From contig NZ_CAMIHH010000073.1 of assembly GCF_946220915.1 (NCBI RefSeq), positions 1 to 16,547 of the forward strand: DNA of 16,547 nt, read 5' to 3'. A program made the translations under genes and the position numbers. The DNA comes from an uncultured Flavobacterium sp. Lineage in GTDB: Bacteria; Bacteroidota; Bacteroidia; Flavobacteriales; Flavobacteriaceae. Under the pieces are notes generated by a model. The model made no database searches. It was given only the letters and a program-made list of their open reading frames with translations, and was not told the DNA's origin. Below are positions 6,282-12,664 of the stretch, one piece after another (position 1 is the stretch's first letter; every line of letters starts with the position of its first letter).

Positions 6282-6683
6282 ATGGAAGTTTCAGGAAGGA
6301 TCAAAATGATTGACGAAACCAAAGCATTTGGCGCTAACGGTTTCAGGAAAAGGGAAATGGTGGTTACTACCGATGAGCAGTACCCGCAGCACATCATGAT
6401 CGAGTTTACGCAGGACAAGTGCGACCTGCTGAACAACTACAGGCCGGGGGAGCCGGTAAAGGTATCAATAAACCTGAGGGGCCGCGAGTGGGTAAACCCA
6501 CAGGGTGAGACAAAATACTTCAACTCGATACAGGGCTGGAGGATAGAAAAGCTACAACCTGAAGCACCAGCACAGCCACAGGCACCGCAGCAATATCAGC
6601 AGGCACCGGCGCAACAGCAGTATGACCAGTTCCAGCCCGCTACGAACTATAAAGAGGAAGAGCACGACGACCTGCCTTTTTAA
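6282..6683 (+). CDS. DUF3127 family protein with SSB-like tail
   Basis: This 133-residue protein matches the DUF3127 family of Bacteroidota, which has no assigned function. Residues 1-92 are a compact beta-rich domain (MEVSGRIKMIDETKAFGANG ... KYFNSIQGWRIEKLQ), plausible as an OB-like fold. Residues 93-122 are a low-complexity Gln/Pro/Ala linker. The last nine residues, EEEHDDLPF, closely resemble the acidic-hydrophobic tip (DDxPF) of single-stranded DNA-binding protein, which recruits repair and replication partners. The folded-domain/linker/tip order is that of SSB. A DNA or nucleic-acid role is inference from this architecture. A strong bidirectional terminator follows. Confidence 0.85.
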   Translation: MEVSGRIKMIDETKAFGANGFRKREMVVTTDEQYPQHIMIEFTQDKCDLLNNYRPGEPVKVSINLRGREWVNPQGETKYFNSIQGWRIEKLQPEAPAQPQAPQQYQQAPAQQQYDQFQPATNYKEEEHDDLPF

Positions 6684-6743
6684 GTTAACATCTCAGATTA
6701 TAGATTTCGGATTTGCCAGACATGGCAGAAACAGATCAAAAAC

Positions 6744-6778
6744 AAAATCCCGAAATTAAAATACTTCGGGATTTTTTT
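6744..6778. terminator. Bidirectional intrinsic terminator
   Basis: An 11-bp perfect stem (AAAATCCCGAA at 6744-6754 with TTCGGGATTTT at 6765-6775) has a ten-base loop and T runs on both strands. It lies between the convergent DUF3127 gene and the minus-strand exported-protein gene and can stop both. Confidence 0.88.
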
Positions 6779-6779
6779 G

Positions 6780-7403
6780 TTATTTATCCAAAACCACCCT
6801 TACATCCACCCGCATCCCGGCACACACCCACCTACGCTCCCAGGGACCGGTTTCAGAAGTCCGGGCAAGGGTCAGGAATTTGTCATGGCCGTTGCAGATG
6901 CAATCAAAATAAAGGTCGTCAATTATCGCTGCCCCCGATTCCTTTATCAATCCGATGAACAATTTGTTTTGGCTTTTCAGGTCGAGGCCTGCAACATTAA
7001 TGCTGACCCTGCCTTTGGCTTTTTCGTCCATGATAAGGGCCTTGGTATCGTAGGCAATGCGCTGCCCGGGCTGGCCATCGTTATCAACTGTGTAAATGAG
7101 CACCCCAAAAGTTGCGCGTTCGCTAAATTCCTTTTTGTCTTCCAGCACCCCATTGAAATAAAAACAAACCGATTCCAGCGACCCGGCAGGGATATCCTGC
7201 ACCAGGGTCAGTATCTCTTCGGCATCTTTAAAAGGCTCTGGCGAATAGCATGGCCCGGTAAGGCTCAGGGTTTTCATTTTGAGCTTTTTCCCCTGTGTTA
7301 CGACTACTTCCTCCATATACAGGGTGTCCTTTTCCATGTCGACGAAATTCTGCGCCGTGGCAGCTGTCGTCCATAGAATGAAAAGGAAAACAAAATATTT
7401 CAT
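6780..7403 (-). CDS. Exported protein with TonB-box-like motif
   Basis: This 207-residue protein has a cleavable signal peptide (MKYFVFLFILWTTAATA, probable cleavage before Q18). Residues 26-37, DTLYMEEVVVTQ, look like the 'EEVVVT' TonB box and plug entry of TonB-dependent outer-membrane receptors. The remaining sequence is far too short for a receptor barrel and appears to be a single beta-rich domain ('SLESVCFYFNG', 'FGVLIYTVDNDGQPGQRI', 'KLFIGL'). Two cysteines lie in D-C-I-C-N-G. Similar secreted proteins occur in Bacteroidetes, function unknown. An in-frame ATG at 7412 would add three residues; 7403 is preferred because the signal peptide starts there. Confidence 0.72.
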   Translation of the reverse strand: MKYFVFLFILWTTAATAQNFVDMEKDTLYMEEVVVTQGKKLKMKTLSLTGPCYSPEPFKDAEEILTLVQDIPAGSLESVCFYFNGVLEDKKEFSERATFGVLIYTVDNDGQPGQRIAYDTKALIMDEKAKGRVSINVAGLDLKSQNKLFIGLIKESGAAIIDDLYFDCICNGHDKFLTLARTSETGPWERRWVCAGMRVDVRVVLDK

Positions 7404-7453
7404 GCGCTGCATCCGTTAAATAGCGAAGGTAAGCAATCAATTTATGGGGTGGG

Positions 7454-7487
7454 TTGTTTTAACTTTAATTTTCAATGCCTAACTTTG
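7454..7487 (+). promoter_or_regulatory. aat promoter, Bacteroidetes type
   Basis: TTG at 7454-7456 and TAACTTTG at 7480-7487 (exact -7 match) are 23 bases apart, at the long end of the usual range. A start near 7493 gives a leader of about 16 nt to the ATG at 7509, which supports that start rather than the ATG at 7449. Confidence 0.5.
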
Positions 7488-7508
7488 ATATGCCTTACTA
7501 AACAGTAT

Positions 7509-8141
7509 ATGTATTTTCTTTCACGAGAACTTTATTTCCCCCCTGTAAGCGCCTCACCAGAAGGCATTGTTGCCATAGGCGGCGACCTCTCGACCGAAAG
7601 GCTGCTGCTGGCCTACCGTAGCGGCATCTTTCCTTGGTTTGAAGACGATGAGCCCATATTATGGTGGAGCCCGCCCGAACGCATGGTGCTGTTTTTGGAT
7701 GAGCTAAGGATATCCAAAAGCATGCGCAACGTAATGAACCGAGGGGCTTTCTCGGTTAGCTTTAACATGGCTTTTAACGATGTGATAGCCAATTGCCGCT
7801 ATATAAAACGCGACGGCCAGAATGGCACCTGGATAACCAACGATATGACGAAGGCCTACTGCAGGCTGCATGAACTCGGTTATGCAAAATCGGTAGAGGT
7901 ATGGCAGGGCAATGAATTGGTAGGCGGGCTGTATGGCATTGACCAGGGAAACGTATTTTGCGGAGAAAGCATGTTTTCCAAAGTGCCCAATGCCAGTAAG
8001 GTTGCTTTTATTGCATTATGTAAAAAGCTACAGCTTGAAAGTTATAAATTGCTCGACTGCCAGGTGCATAACAATCATTTGGAAAGCCTTGGCGCAAGAG
8101 AGATAGCACGGGAGGATTTCATGGCGATATTGAAAGGTTGA
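7509..8141 (+). CDS. aat: Leucyl/phenylalanyl-tRNA-protein transferase
   Basis: Aat transfers Leu or Phe from aminoacyl-tRNA to proteins with N-terminal Arg or Lys, creating N-degrons that ClpS delivers to ClpAP. The 210-residue protein carries the family blocks: GIFPWF (39-44), WWSPPERMVL (52-61), GTWITNDMTKAYCRLHELG (106-124), SVEVW (128-132), LVGGLYG (137-143), CGESMFS (151-157) and LLDCQVHNNHLESLGA (181-196). The length matches bacterial Aat. The start at 7509 places MYFLSRELYFPP at the N-terminus, the usual beginning in this group; an in-frame ATG at 7449 lies upstream of the promoter and is rejected. A SnoaL-like gene follows after 58 bases. Confidence 0.96.
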   Translation: MYFLSRELYFPPVSASPEGIVAIGGDLSTERLLLAYRSGIFPWFEDDEPILWWSPPERMVLFLDELRISKSMRNVMNRGAFSVSFNMAFNDVIANCRYIKRDGQNGTWITNDMTKAYCRLHELGYAKSVEVWQGNELVGGLYGIDQGNVFCGESMFSKVPNASKVAFIALCKKLQLESYKLLDCQVHNNHLESLGAREIAREDFMAILKG

Positions 8142-8199
8142 TTTTGAAAAGTTGATTTGTGGATTTGGTTATTTCGCAATAGAATAAAATCAATATAAA

Positions 8200-8550
8200 A
8201 TGGACACTAATGTACACAGCTTAATTGAAAAGGCATACACGGCTTTCAATTCAAGGGATATCGATGGCGCACTATCCACTTTTCACCCTGATGTGGAATG
8301 GCCCAAAGCTTTTGAAGGCGGATATGTGCAGGGCCATGATGCCATCCGCGATTATTGGGCCCGGCAGTGGGGTGAGATCGATCCAAATGTTCAACCCCTT
8401 GAAGTTTCCGAAGAACAGGATGGCAAGATAACGGTAACCGTTCATCAACTTGTAAAGGGCTTACAGGGCAGTGTGCTGTTCGACGGCAACGTAAAGCATG
8501 TTTATACCGTGCAGGATGGCCTGCTGCGCAAAATGGATATTGAGAGGTAA
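8200..8550 (+). CDS. SnoaL-like/NTF2-like protein
   Basis: This 116-residue protein has the cone-shaped alpha+beta barrel pattern of the NTF2/SnoaL-like superfamily: an N-terminal helix pair (VHSLIEKAYTAFNSRDIDGALSTFHPDVEW), the 'GHDAIRDYWARQW' helix, then beta strands ending in 'HVYTVQDGLLRKMDIER'. The length suits a single domain. There is no signal peptide. Members of this superfamily are small-molecule isomerases, dehydratases or simple binders, and no catalytic assignment is possible here. It lies 58 bases downstream of aat on the same strand, without a terminator between, so it may be cotranscribed. Confidence 0.82.
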   Translation: MDTNVHSLIEKAYTAFNSRDIDGALSTFHPDVEWPKAFEGGYVQGHDAIRDYWARQWGEIDPNVQPLEVSEEQDGKITVTVHQLVKGLQGSVLFDGNVKHVYTVQDGLLRKMDIER

Positions 8551-8594
8551 TAACCCTTGCCGGGTGGATAATAATACCCAAATAGTAAAATGTA

Positions 8595-8624
8595 AAAAGG
8601 GCTGCCCTATTGAGACAGCCCTTT
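8595..8624 (-). terminator. Intrinsic terminator for the minus-strand lipoprotein gene
   Basis: AAAGGGCTG (8596-8604) pairs with CAGCCCTTT (8616-8624) across an 11-base loop. Read on the minus strand it is followed by a T-rich run (TTTTTACATTTT), 22 bases after the lipoprotein stop. On the plus strand the T run is short, so it may act weakly for the SnoaL-like gene. An outer repeat, AATAGTAAA (8581-8589) with TTTACTATT (8622-8630), gives an alternative pairing. Confidence 0.75.
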
Positions 8625-8645
8625 ACTATTTATCGCAGCGGATAA

Positions 8646-9221
8646 TTATTTCACTTTAGCAGAGCTTCTTATAGCTTCATACATTTTTTCTGCAGCTTCC
8701 TTTGTGCCGGAAACCGCACCAGTAGCCTGGTTATGGATTACGTAACAGCCTTCGCCTTTGGCTTTCACTATAACGTAAAACCTGTATTGGGCATCAAAAC
8801 CGTGTATAGCAAGTTCTTCATACATAAAGCCGTTTTCATCTTCTTTCAGCATTTTGGTGCTGTCGCCGCCTGTATTTTGCTCTTTGTACCTTTTAAGGGC
8901 TTCTTCAATGGTGTTTTCAAACGTAGAGCTAATGTCAATGGCAGTATCTTCGTTTATGGTAGCCGTAAGGTTTTCGGCGCTAACTTCGCTCGGGGCTATC
9001 TTTGCTGTTTTAGGGAGTTTTACGAGGATTGGGTACTCTTTTTTTGTAGCGCTCAGGTCGGTCTCTACCCAATCAGCTTCGTTAAAAACATAAGCTACTG
9101 CAGGCGTTTCAGTTGTAGCTTCAGTAGCATTGGTGTCAGCGTTTTCGCCTTCGGTGTTTGCTGTTTTGTTGCATGATGCCAGCACAAGAGCTGCCGTTAG
9201 CATTAGGAACAGATTTTTCAT
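8646..9221 (-). CDS. Lipoprotein of unknown function
   Basis: This 191-residue protein has a lipoprotein signal peptide (MKNLFLMLTAALVLASC, C17 lipidated) and a Thr/Glu/Ala-rich linker to about residue 42. The mature domain (about 43-191) alternates strands and helices: 'YPILVKLPKTAKI', 'FENTIEEALKRYKE', 'DAQYRFYVIVKAKGEGCYVIHNQ', then a C-terminal helix 'AAEKMYEAIRS'. I do not recognise the family. It stands alone on its strand between convergent and divergent neighbours and has its own terminator. A weak -7 box, TAATTTCG on the minus strand, lies at 9284-9291. Confidence 0.78.
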   Translation of the reverse strand: MKNLFLMLTAALVLASCNKTANTEGENADTNATEATTETPAVAYVFNEADWVETDLSATKKEYPILVKLPKTAKIAPSEVSAENLTATINEDTAIDISSTFENTIEEALKRYKEQNTGGDSTKMLKEDENGFMYEELAIHGFDAQYRFYVIVKAKGEGCYVIHNQATGAVSGTKEAAEKMYEAIRSSAKVK

Positions 9222-9302
9222 TTCAGATCGTTTTAATTTGGTTAATAAAATTGATTCGCCGCCATTAGATTTTGCAACGGGTGCGAAATTAAGAAAATGC
9301 TT

Positions 9303-9422
9303 ATGAAAAATAACATCACTGATATCTTTTTGCTAATAGTTTACAGTGTGGTTTCGCTCATGGTTTATGTGATCAGTACTGACTCTTTAGCCCAAAAAAT
9401 AAAAGTGGTATCTTTACCCTGA
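9303..9422 (+). CDS. Possible 39-residue membrane peptide
   Basis: An ATG at 9303 opens a 39-codon frame that ends in TGA at 9420-9422, overlapping by one base the ATG of the next gene (TGATG). The peptide starts MKNNITDIFLLIVYSVVSLM and has one hydrophobic segment at about residues 8-25, then a short polar tail ending KIKVVSLP. A one-base stop/start overlap is common in translationally coupled genes. Against it, a -7-like TATCTTTA lies inside the frame at 9409-9416 and could instead drive the downstream gene as a leaderless transcript. No homology can be judged. Confidence 0.35.
   Translation: MKNNITDIFLLIVYSVVSLMVYVISTDSLAQKIKVVSLP
9409..9416 (+). promoter_or_regulatory. Candidate -7 box immediately before the 9422 start
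   Basis: TATCTTTA ends five bases before the ATG at 9422, so initiation at the usual distance would begin at or next to the start codon and give a leaderless mRNA. No TTG lies at the expected -33 position. Confidence 0.35.
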
Positions 9423-9790
9423 TGAAGGCCGCATTGAAACATACCCTGGTTACCCTGCTCGCGCTGTGCTATTGCCTGGCAGCGGGCGGCAACGGCAATG
9501 GGAGCCCAGTTGTAACAAACTATCCGGTAACTGCACAGCCGCAGGCAACTTTCGCTTCCGGCACACCCGACAAGCTCGCGGCGCACATTCCGCAAACCGC
9601 TTTTGTGGAGGCTTTCGCCAAGTACGGCCAGCCCCAGAATTTTAAGCTTACATTTCATGCGATTGCGCCTATCCCACAACAAGCAAGGCATTTTAAATCA
9701 CAATCCTTTAGGCAGTATGTAAGGAAATTGCAGAATATGCACATCCTTTCGGTCGCCGACATTATTTATCCTTTCCATTCTTTTTGGTGA
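9422..9790 (+). CDS. Small exported protein of unknown function
   Basis: This 122-residue protein has a hydrophobic N-terminus (MKAALKHTLVTLLALCYCLA) that looks like a signal peptide or anchor. C16 and C18 lie in that segment but are not in a clean lipobox. The mature part begins with a Gly/Asn-rich stretch, has a Pro/Gln-rich middle, a basic segment 'ARHFKSQSFRQYVRKLQ', and ends in an aromatic-rich 'DIIYPFHSFW'. I do not recognise a domain. The ATG shares a base with the stop of a 39-codon upstream frame. No paired terminator is obvious, and the next gene follows after 76 bases. Confidence 0.55.
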   Translation: MKAALKHTLVTLLALCYCLAAGGNGNGSPVVTNYPVTAQPQATFASGTPDKLAAHIPQTAFVEAFAKYGQPQNFKLTFHAIAPIPQQARHFKSQSFRQYVRKLQNMHILSVADIIYPFHSFW

Positions 9791-9843
9791 TAGCCGTTTA
9801 TGTTACGGATTTTTTCAGGTGCCGCATTCAGCGAGCGCCTAAT

Positions 9844-9851
9844 ATAACTTT
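9844..9851 (+). promoter_or_regulatory. Candidate -7 box for the membrane-anchored protein
   Basis: TAACTTTA (one mismatch to TAnnTTTG) lies 15 bases before the ATG at 9867, giving a leader of about 10 nt. No -33 TTG is apparent. Confidence 0.35.
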
Positions 9852-9866
9852 ATAATTATCACAAAA

Positions 9867-10322
9867 ATGGATTTGCAAACAACAATAATAGGCATGGTGC
9901 TCATAGCGCTGTGCATTGTACCCTTTGTACTCATAAACAAAAAGAAAAAAGCAAAACAAGAAGCGCTGGTAAAGCAGCTCGCGGCACAGGCGATAACAAG
10001 CGGATGCAGCATTACGCGCCATGATCTTTGGCACAACACTGTAATAGGAATTGACGACAGCGCGAAATGCCTGTTCTTCTTCCGTAAAACAAAATATGGC
10101 GAAGTACAGAAACAGGCACACCTTGCAGGGATTAGCAACGCTTATATTGATGGCACCGGCAATGCCATTGACAAGCTTGAGCTGGTGCTGGTACATAATA
10201 ATAGCAATGAGCCGGATACGGTGCTGGAGTTTTACAACAGCAACACATTCATGCAGATCAATACCGAGCTGGCATTAGTGAAGAAATGGCAGGGCATTGT
10301 TGAAGAGAACCTCATTAAATAG
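9867..10322 (+). CDS. Membrane-anchored protein of unknown function
   Basis: This 151-residue protein has one N-terminal transmembrane helix (about 6-24, IIGMVLIALCIVPFVLIN) followed by a strongly basic KKKKAKQ stretch, which predicts a cytoplasmic C-terminal domain by the positive-inside rule. That domain is alpha+beta, with 'DLWHNTVIGIDDSAKCLFFF', 'AYIDGTGNAIDKLELVLVH' and a C-terminal helix 'INTELALVKKWQGIVEENL'. I do not recognise the family. It has its own candidate promoter and ends just before a strong terminator shared with the ribosomal protein operon. Confidence 0.75.
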   Translation: MDLQTTIIGMVLIALCIVPFVLINKKKKAKQEALVKQLAAQAITSGCSITRHDLWHNTVIGIDDSAKCLFFFRKTKYGEVQKQAHLAGISNAYIDGTGNAIDKLELVLVHNNSNEPDTVLEFYNSNTFMQINTELALVKKWQGIVEENLIK

Positions 10323-10332
10323 GAGCAACGAA

Positions 10333-10358
10333 AAAACCCACTCGACCGAGTGGGTTTT
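10333..10358. terminator. Bidirectional terminator between 9867 gene and rpmA
   Basis: A 12-bp perfect inverted repeat (AAAACCCACTCG, 10333-10344, with CGAGTGGGTTTT, 10347-10358) has T runs on both strands. It ends the plus-strand membrane protein transcript and the minus-strand rplU-rpmA transcript. Confidence 0.9.
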
Positions 10359-10379
10359 ATATTTCGATAAGAATAATTC

Positions 10380-10640
10380 TTAAGCTTCGAATGGAACTAT
10401 AGAAACGAACGACTTGTTGTCGCCTTTCTTCTGGAACTTAACAACTCCGTCAACTTTAGCGTGTAGTGTATGGTCTTTGCCCATGTACACATTCTCGCCC
10501 GGGTTGTGCTTAGAACCACGTTGCCTTACGATGATGTTACCGGCAATAGCAGCCTGGCCGCCATATATCTTAACGCCTAAACGTTTCGACTCCGATTCCC
10601 TACCGTTCTTGGAACTACCGACACCTTTCTTGTGAGCCAT
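10380..10640 (-). CDS. rpmA: 50S ribosomal protein L27
   Basis: L27 belongs to the large ribosomal subunit, and its N-terminal tail reaches the peptidyl transferase centre. The 86-residue protein has the standard features: MAHKKGVGSSKNGRESESKR at the N-terminus, the 'LGVKIYGGQAAIAGNIIVRQRG' block, and 'PGENVYMGKDHTLHAKVDGVVKF'. It starts directly with Ala-His-Lys-Lys, without the cleavable leader seen in Firmicutes. It lies 25 bases downstream of rplU in the conserved L21-L27 order and is followed by a strong terminator. Confidence 0.99.
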   Translation of the reverse strand: MAHKKGVGSSKNGRESESKRLGVKIYGGQAAIAGNIIVRQRGSKHNPGENVYMGKDHTLHAKVDGVVKFQKKGDNKSFVSIVPFEA

Positions 10641-10665
10641 GATGTTTTGTTTTTAATTGTTAATA

Positions 10666-11040
10666 TTATTCTGCAGTTTCAGTTGCGTCTGCTTTCTTGG
10701 CAGCAGCTTTTTTCTTAGGCGCAGCACCTGCCCCAATGATACCGGAGATCTGGATCTGCGTTAAAGACTGGCGGTGGCCATTTTTCTTTTTGAAGCCTTT
10801 TCTCCTTTTCTTTTTGAAAACGATTACTTTGTCTCCTTTTAAGTGCTGCAGCACTTTGGCTTCTACCGAAGCACCTTCTATAGCCGGGGCGCCAAGGGTG
10901 ATTGTTCCGTCAACATCAAGCATAAGGACTTTCGCGAATGTAACCGCGTCGCCTTCCTTGCCTTCAAGACGGTGAACAAATACCTTTTGGTCTTTGCTAA
11001 CTTTAAATTGCTGCCCTGCTATCTCTACGATTGCGTACAT
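10666..11040 (-). CDS. rplU: 50S ribosomal protein L21
   Basis: L21 binds 23S rRNA in the large subunit. The 124-residue protein begins MYAIVEIAGQQFKVSKDQ and carries the C-terminal signature 'KKKRRKGFKKKNGHRQ' (77-91) and 'LTQIQISGI' (93-101). About 22 residues beyond the usual end form an Ala/Lys tail with an acidic tip (APKKKAAAKKADATETAE); the E. coli protein stops near residue 103. Such tails occur in Bacteroidota ribosomal proteins. It is the first gene of the rplU-rpmA operon and has the best-matched promoter in the window. Confidence 0.98.
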   Translation of the reverse strand: MYAIVEIAGQQFKVSKDQKVFVHRLEGKEGDAVTFAKVLMLDVDGTITLGAPAIEGASVEAKVLQHLKGDKVIVFKKKRRKGFKKKNGHRQSLTQIQISGIIGAGAAPKKKAAAKKADATETAE

Positions 11041-11072
11041 AACAATATGGTTTAATTAATTTTTTGAGTGTG

Positions 11073-11102
11073 CAAATATACAACTTATTATTTATCAGGC
11101 AA
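11073..11102 (-). promoter_or_regulatory. rplU-rpmA promoter, Bacteroidetes type
   Basis: On the minus strand TTG (11100-11102) is followed after 19 bases by TATATTTG (11073-11080). Both elements and the spacing match the Bacteroidetes consensus. The predicted start near 11067 gives a leader of about 27 nt to the rplU ATG. Confidence 0.75.
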
Positions 11103-11108
11103 CGTGAC

Positions 11109-11172
11109 TGTGTAAAATTTAGAAAAAAATCACGGATCCGGTGATTTATTATGGCAGGCGTTAATTTACACA
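11109..11172. repeat. Nested inverted repeats between rplU and the M16 genes
   Basis: TGTGTAAA (11109-11116) is the perfect reverse complement of TTTACACA (11165-11172). Inside it AAATCAC (11127-11133) pairs with GTGATTT (11141-11147) across a seven-base loop containing GGATCC. The 283-base gap 11041-11323 otherwise holds the rplU promoter and AT-rich sequence before the M16 gene. A weak -7-like TAATTTTA at 11257-11264 could serve that gene. Confidence 0.4.
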
Positions 11173-11323
11173 TAGATACATCGGCAGGGATGGCTATGGT
11201 TAAATGTCTTTTAGCCAACTAAGGTTCGGCCAAAAACCAACTTCTTAAAAAAAATATAATTTTATTGTAACAAAATCCCGAAATTGCACACAAATTATCA
11301 AAACACAAAATAATTAGTATTTT

Positions 11324-12649
11324 ATGAAAAGATCGTTAATCGCTTTGGGTTCGCTCCTTATGCTTGGCGGAACAGCTTCTGCCCAGAAAGTGGCATTCGA
11401 AGAATACAATTTGGACAACGGCCTGCACGTGATCCTGCACCAGGACAAGAGTGCTCCGGTAGTCATTACTTCGGTAATGTATCACGTGGGTTCTAAGGAT
11501 GAAAATCCGGAAAGAACCGGTTTTGCACACTTTTTTGAGCACTTGCTTTTTGAAGGCACAGAGAACATCAAACGCGGGGAGTGGTTTAAGATCGTTACTT
11601 CTAACGGCGGAAATAATAACGCCAACACATCTGACGACCGTACCTATTACTATGAAGTATTCCCGTCCAATAACCTGGAGCTTGGCCTTTGGCTGGAGTC
11701 AGAAAGGCTAATGCACCCGGTAATCAACCAGATAGGCGTAGACACTCAGAATGAAGTTGTTAAGGAAGAGAAAAGGCTTCGCATAGACAACCAGCCATAT
11801 GGAAACCTAATTGCCGAAGTAAAAAAGAACATGTTTAAGGTGCATCCATACCGCTGGGCAACCATCGGTTCCATGGAACACCTTGATGCTGCTACCCTCG
11901 AGGAGTTCCAGGCATTTAACAAAAAATTCTATATACCAAACAATGCAGTACTTGTTGTAGCTGGCGATTTCGATCCTGCACAGGCTAAAAAATGGATATC
12001 GCAGTACTTTGCAGCAATACCAAAAGGCACTCCGGTAACACGCCAGAAATTTGAAGAGCAGCCGATAACGCAAAGCTTCACAGCACGTTATGAAGACCCT
12101 AACGTTCAGCTCCCTATGGTGGTTACCGCCTACAGGACACCATCTATGAAAACCCGTGAGGCAAGGGTGCTTGACATGATCTCCTCTATCCTTAGCGACG
12201 GAAAAAGCTCAAGGATGTACAAAAAGATCGTTGACGACAAAAAAATGGCAATGCAGATCGGGGCTTTCAATTACAGCCAGGAAGATGCGGGGCTTTACAT
12301 AATATATGGCATGCCAATGCCGGGCTTTACACCTGAAGACATTACGAAAGAAGCTGATGCAGAAATAGTAAAACTCCAGACAGAACTTATCTCCGAAAGG
12401 GAGTTTACAAAGCTTAAAAACAAGTTTGAAAGCCGCTATGTAAGCAGCAACTCTAATGTTGAAGGCATTGCCGAAAACCTTGCGTCATACTATCTTCTTT
12501 ATGGTGATGTAAACCTTATCAATACAGAGATTGACATGTACCGTTCCATCACAAGGGAAGAAATCAGGGATGTGGCTAAGAAGTACCTTAACCCTAACCA
12601 GAGGATGATACTTGACTACGTAGGAGCAACAGAAAAAGCAGAAAAATAA
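11324..12649 (+). CDS. Periplasmic M16B zinc peptidase, catalytic subunit
   Basis: This 441-residue protein has a signal peptide (MKRSLIALGSLLMLGGTASA, cleavage before Q21) and an M16 peptidase fold. The inverted zinc motif is intact: H69-F-F-E72-H73 in 'AHFFEHLLFEGT', with E149 in 'NEVVKEEKR' as the third zinc ligand 76 residues later, as in mitochondrial processing peptidase beta. The second M16 domain (about 225-441) lacks the Arg/Tyr substrate-binding pair; the equivalent region reads KKIVDDKKMAMQIG. That pair is present in the next gene, 15 bases downstream. The two products therefore probably form a heterodimeric peptidase in the periplasm, like the Sphingomonas M16B pair. Substrate unknown. 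Confidence 0.93.
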   Translation: MKRSLIALGSLLMLGGTASAQKVAFEEYNLDNGLHVILHQDKSAPVVITSVMYHVGSKDENPERTGFAHFFEHLLFEGTENIKRGEWFKIVTSNGGNNNANTSDDRTYYYEVFPSNNLELGLWLESERLMHPVINQIGVDTQNEVVKEEKRLRIDNQPYGNLIAEVKKNMFKVHPYRWATIGSMEHLDAATLEEFQAFNKKFYIPNNAVLVVAGDFDPAQAKKWISQYFAAIPKGTPVTRQKFEEQPITQSFTARYEDPNVQLPMVVTAYRTPSMKTREARVLDMISSILSDGKSSRMYKKIVDDKKMAMQIGAFNYSQEDAGLYIIYGMPMPGFTPEDITKEADAEIVKLQTELISEREFTKLKNKFESRYVSSNSNVEGIAENLASYYLLYGDVNLINTEIDMYRSITREEIRDVAKKYLNPNQRMILDYVGATEKAEK

Positions 12650-12664
12650 GAATCAAGATACACA

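Noticed and set aside
6777..7376. A 199-residue plus-strand frame opposite the exported protein
   Set aside because: The minus-strand frame has a clean signal peptide and beta-domain pattern and a terminator placed at its end; the plus-strand frame starts inside the terminator region.
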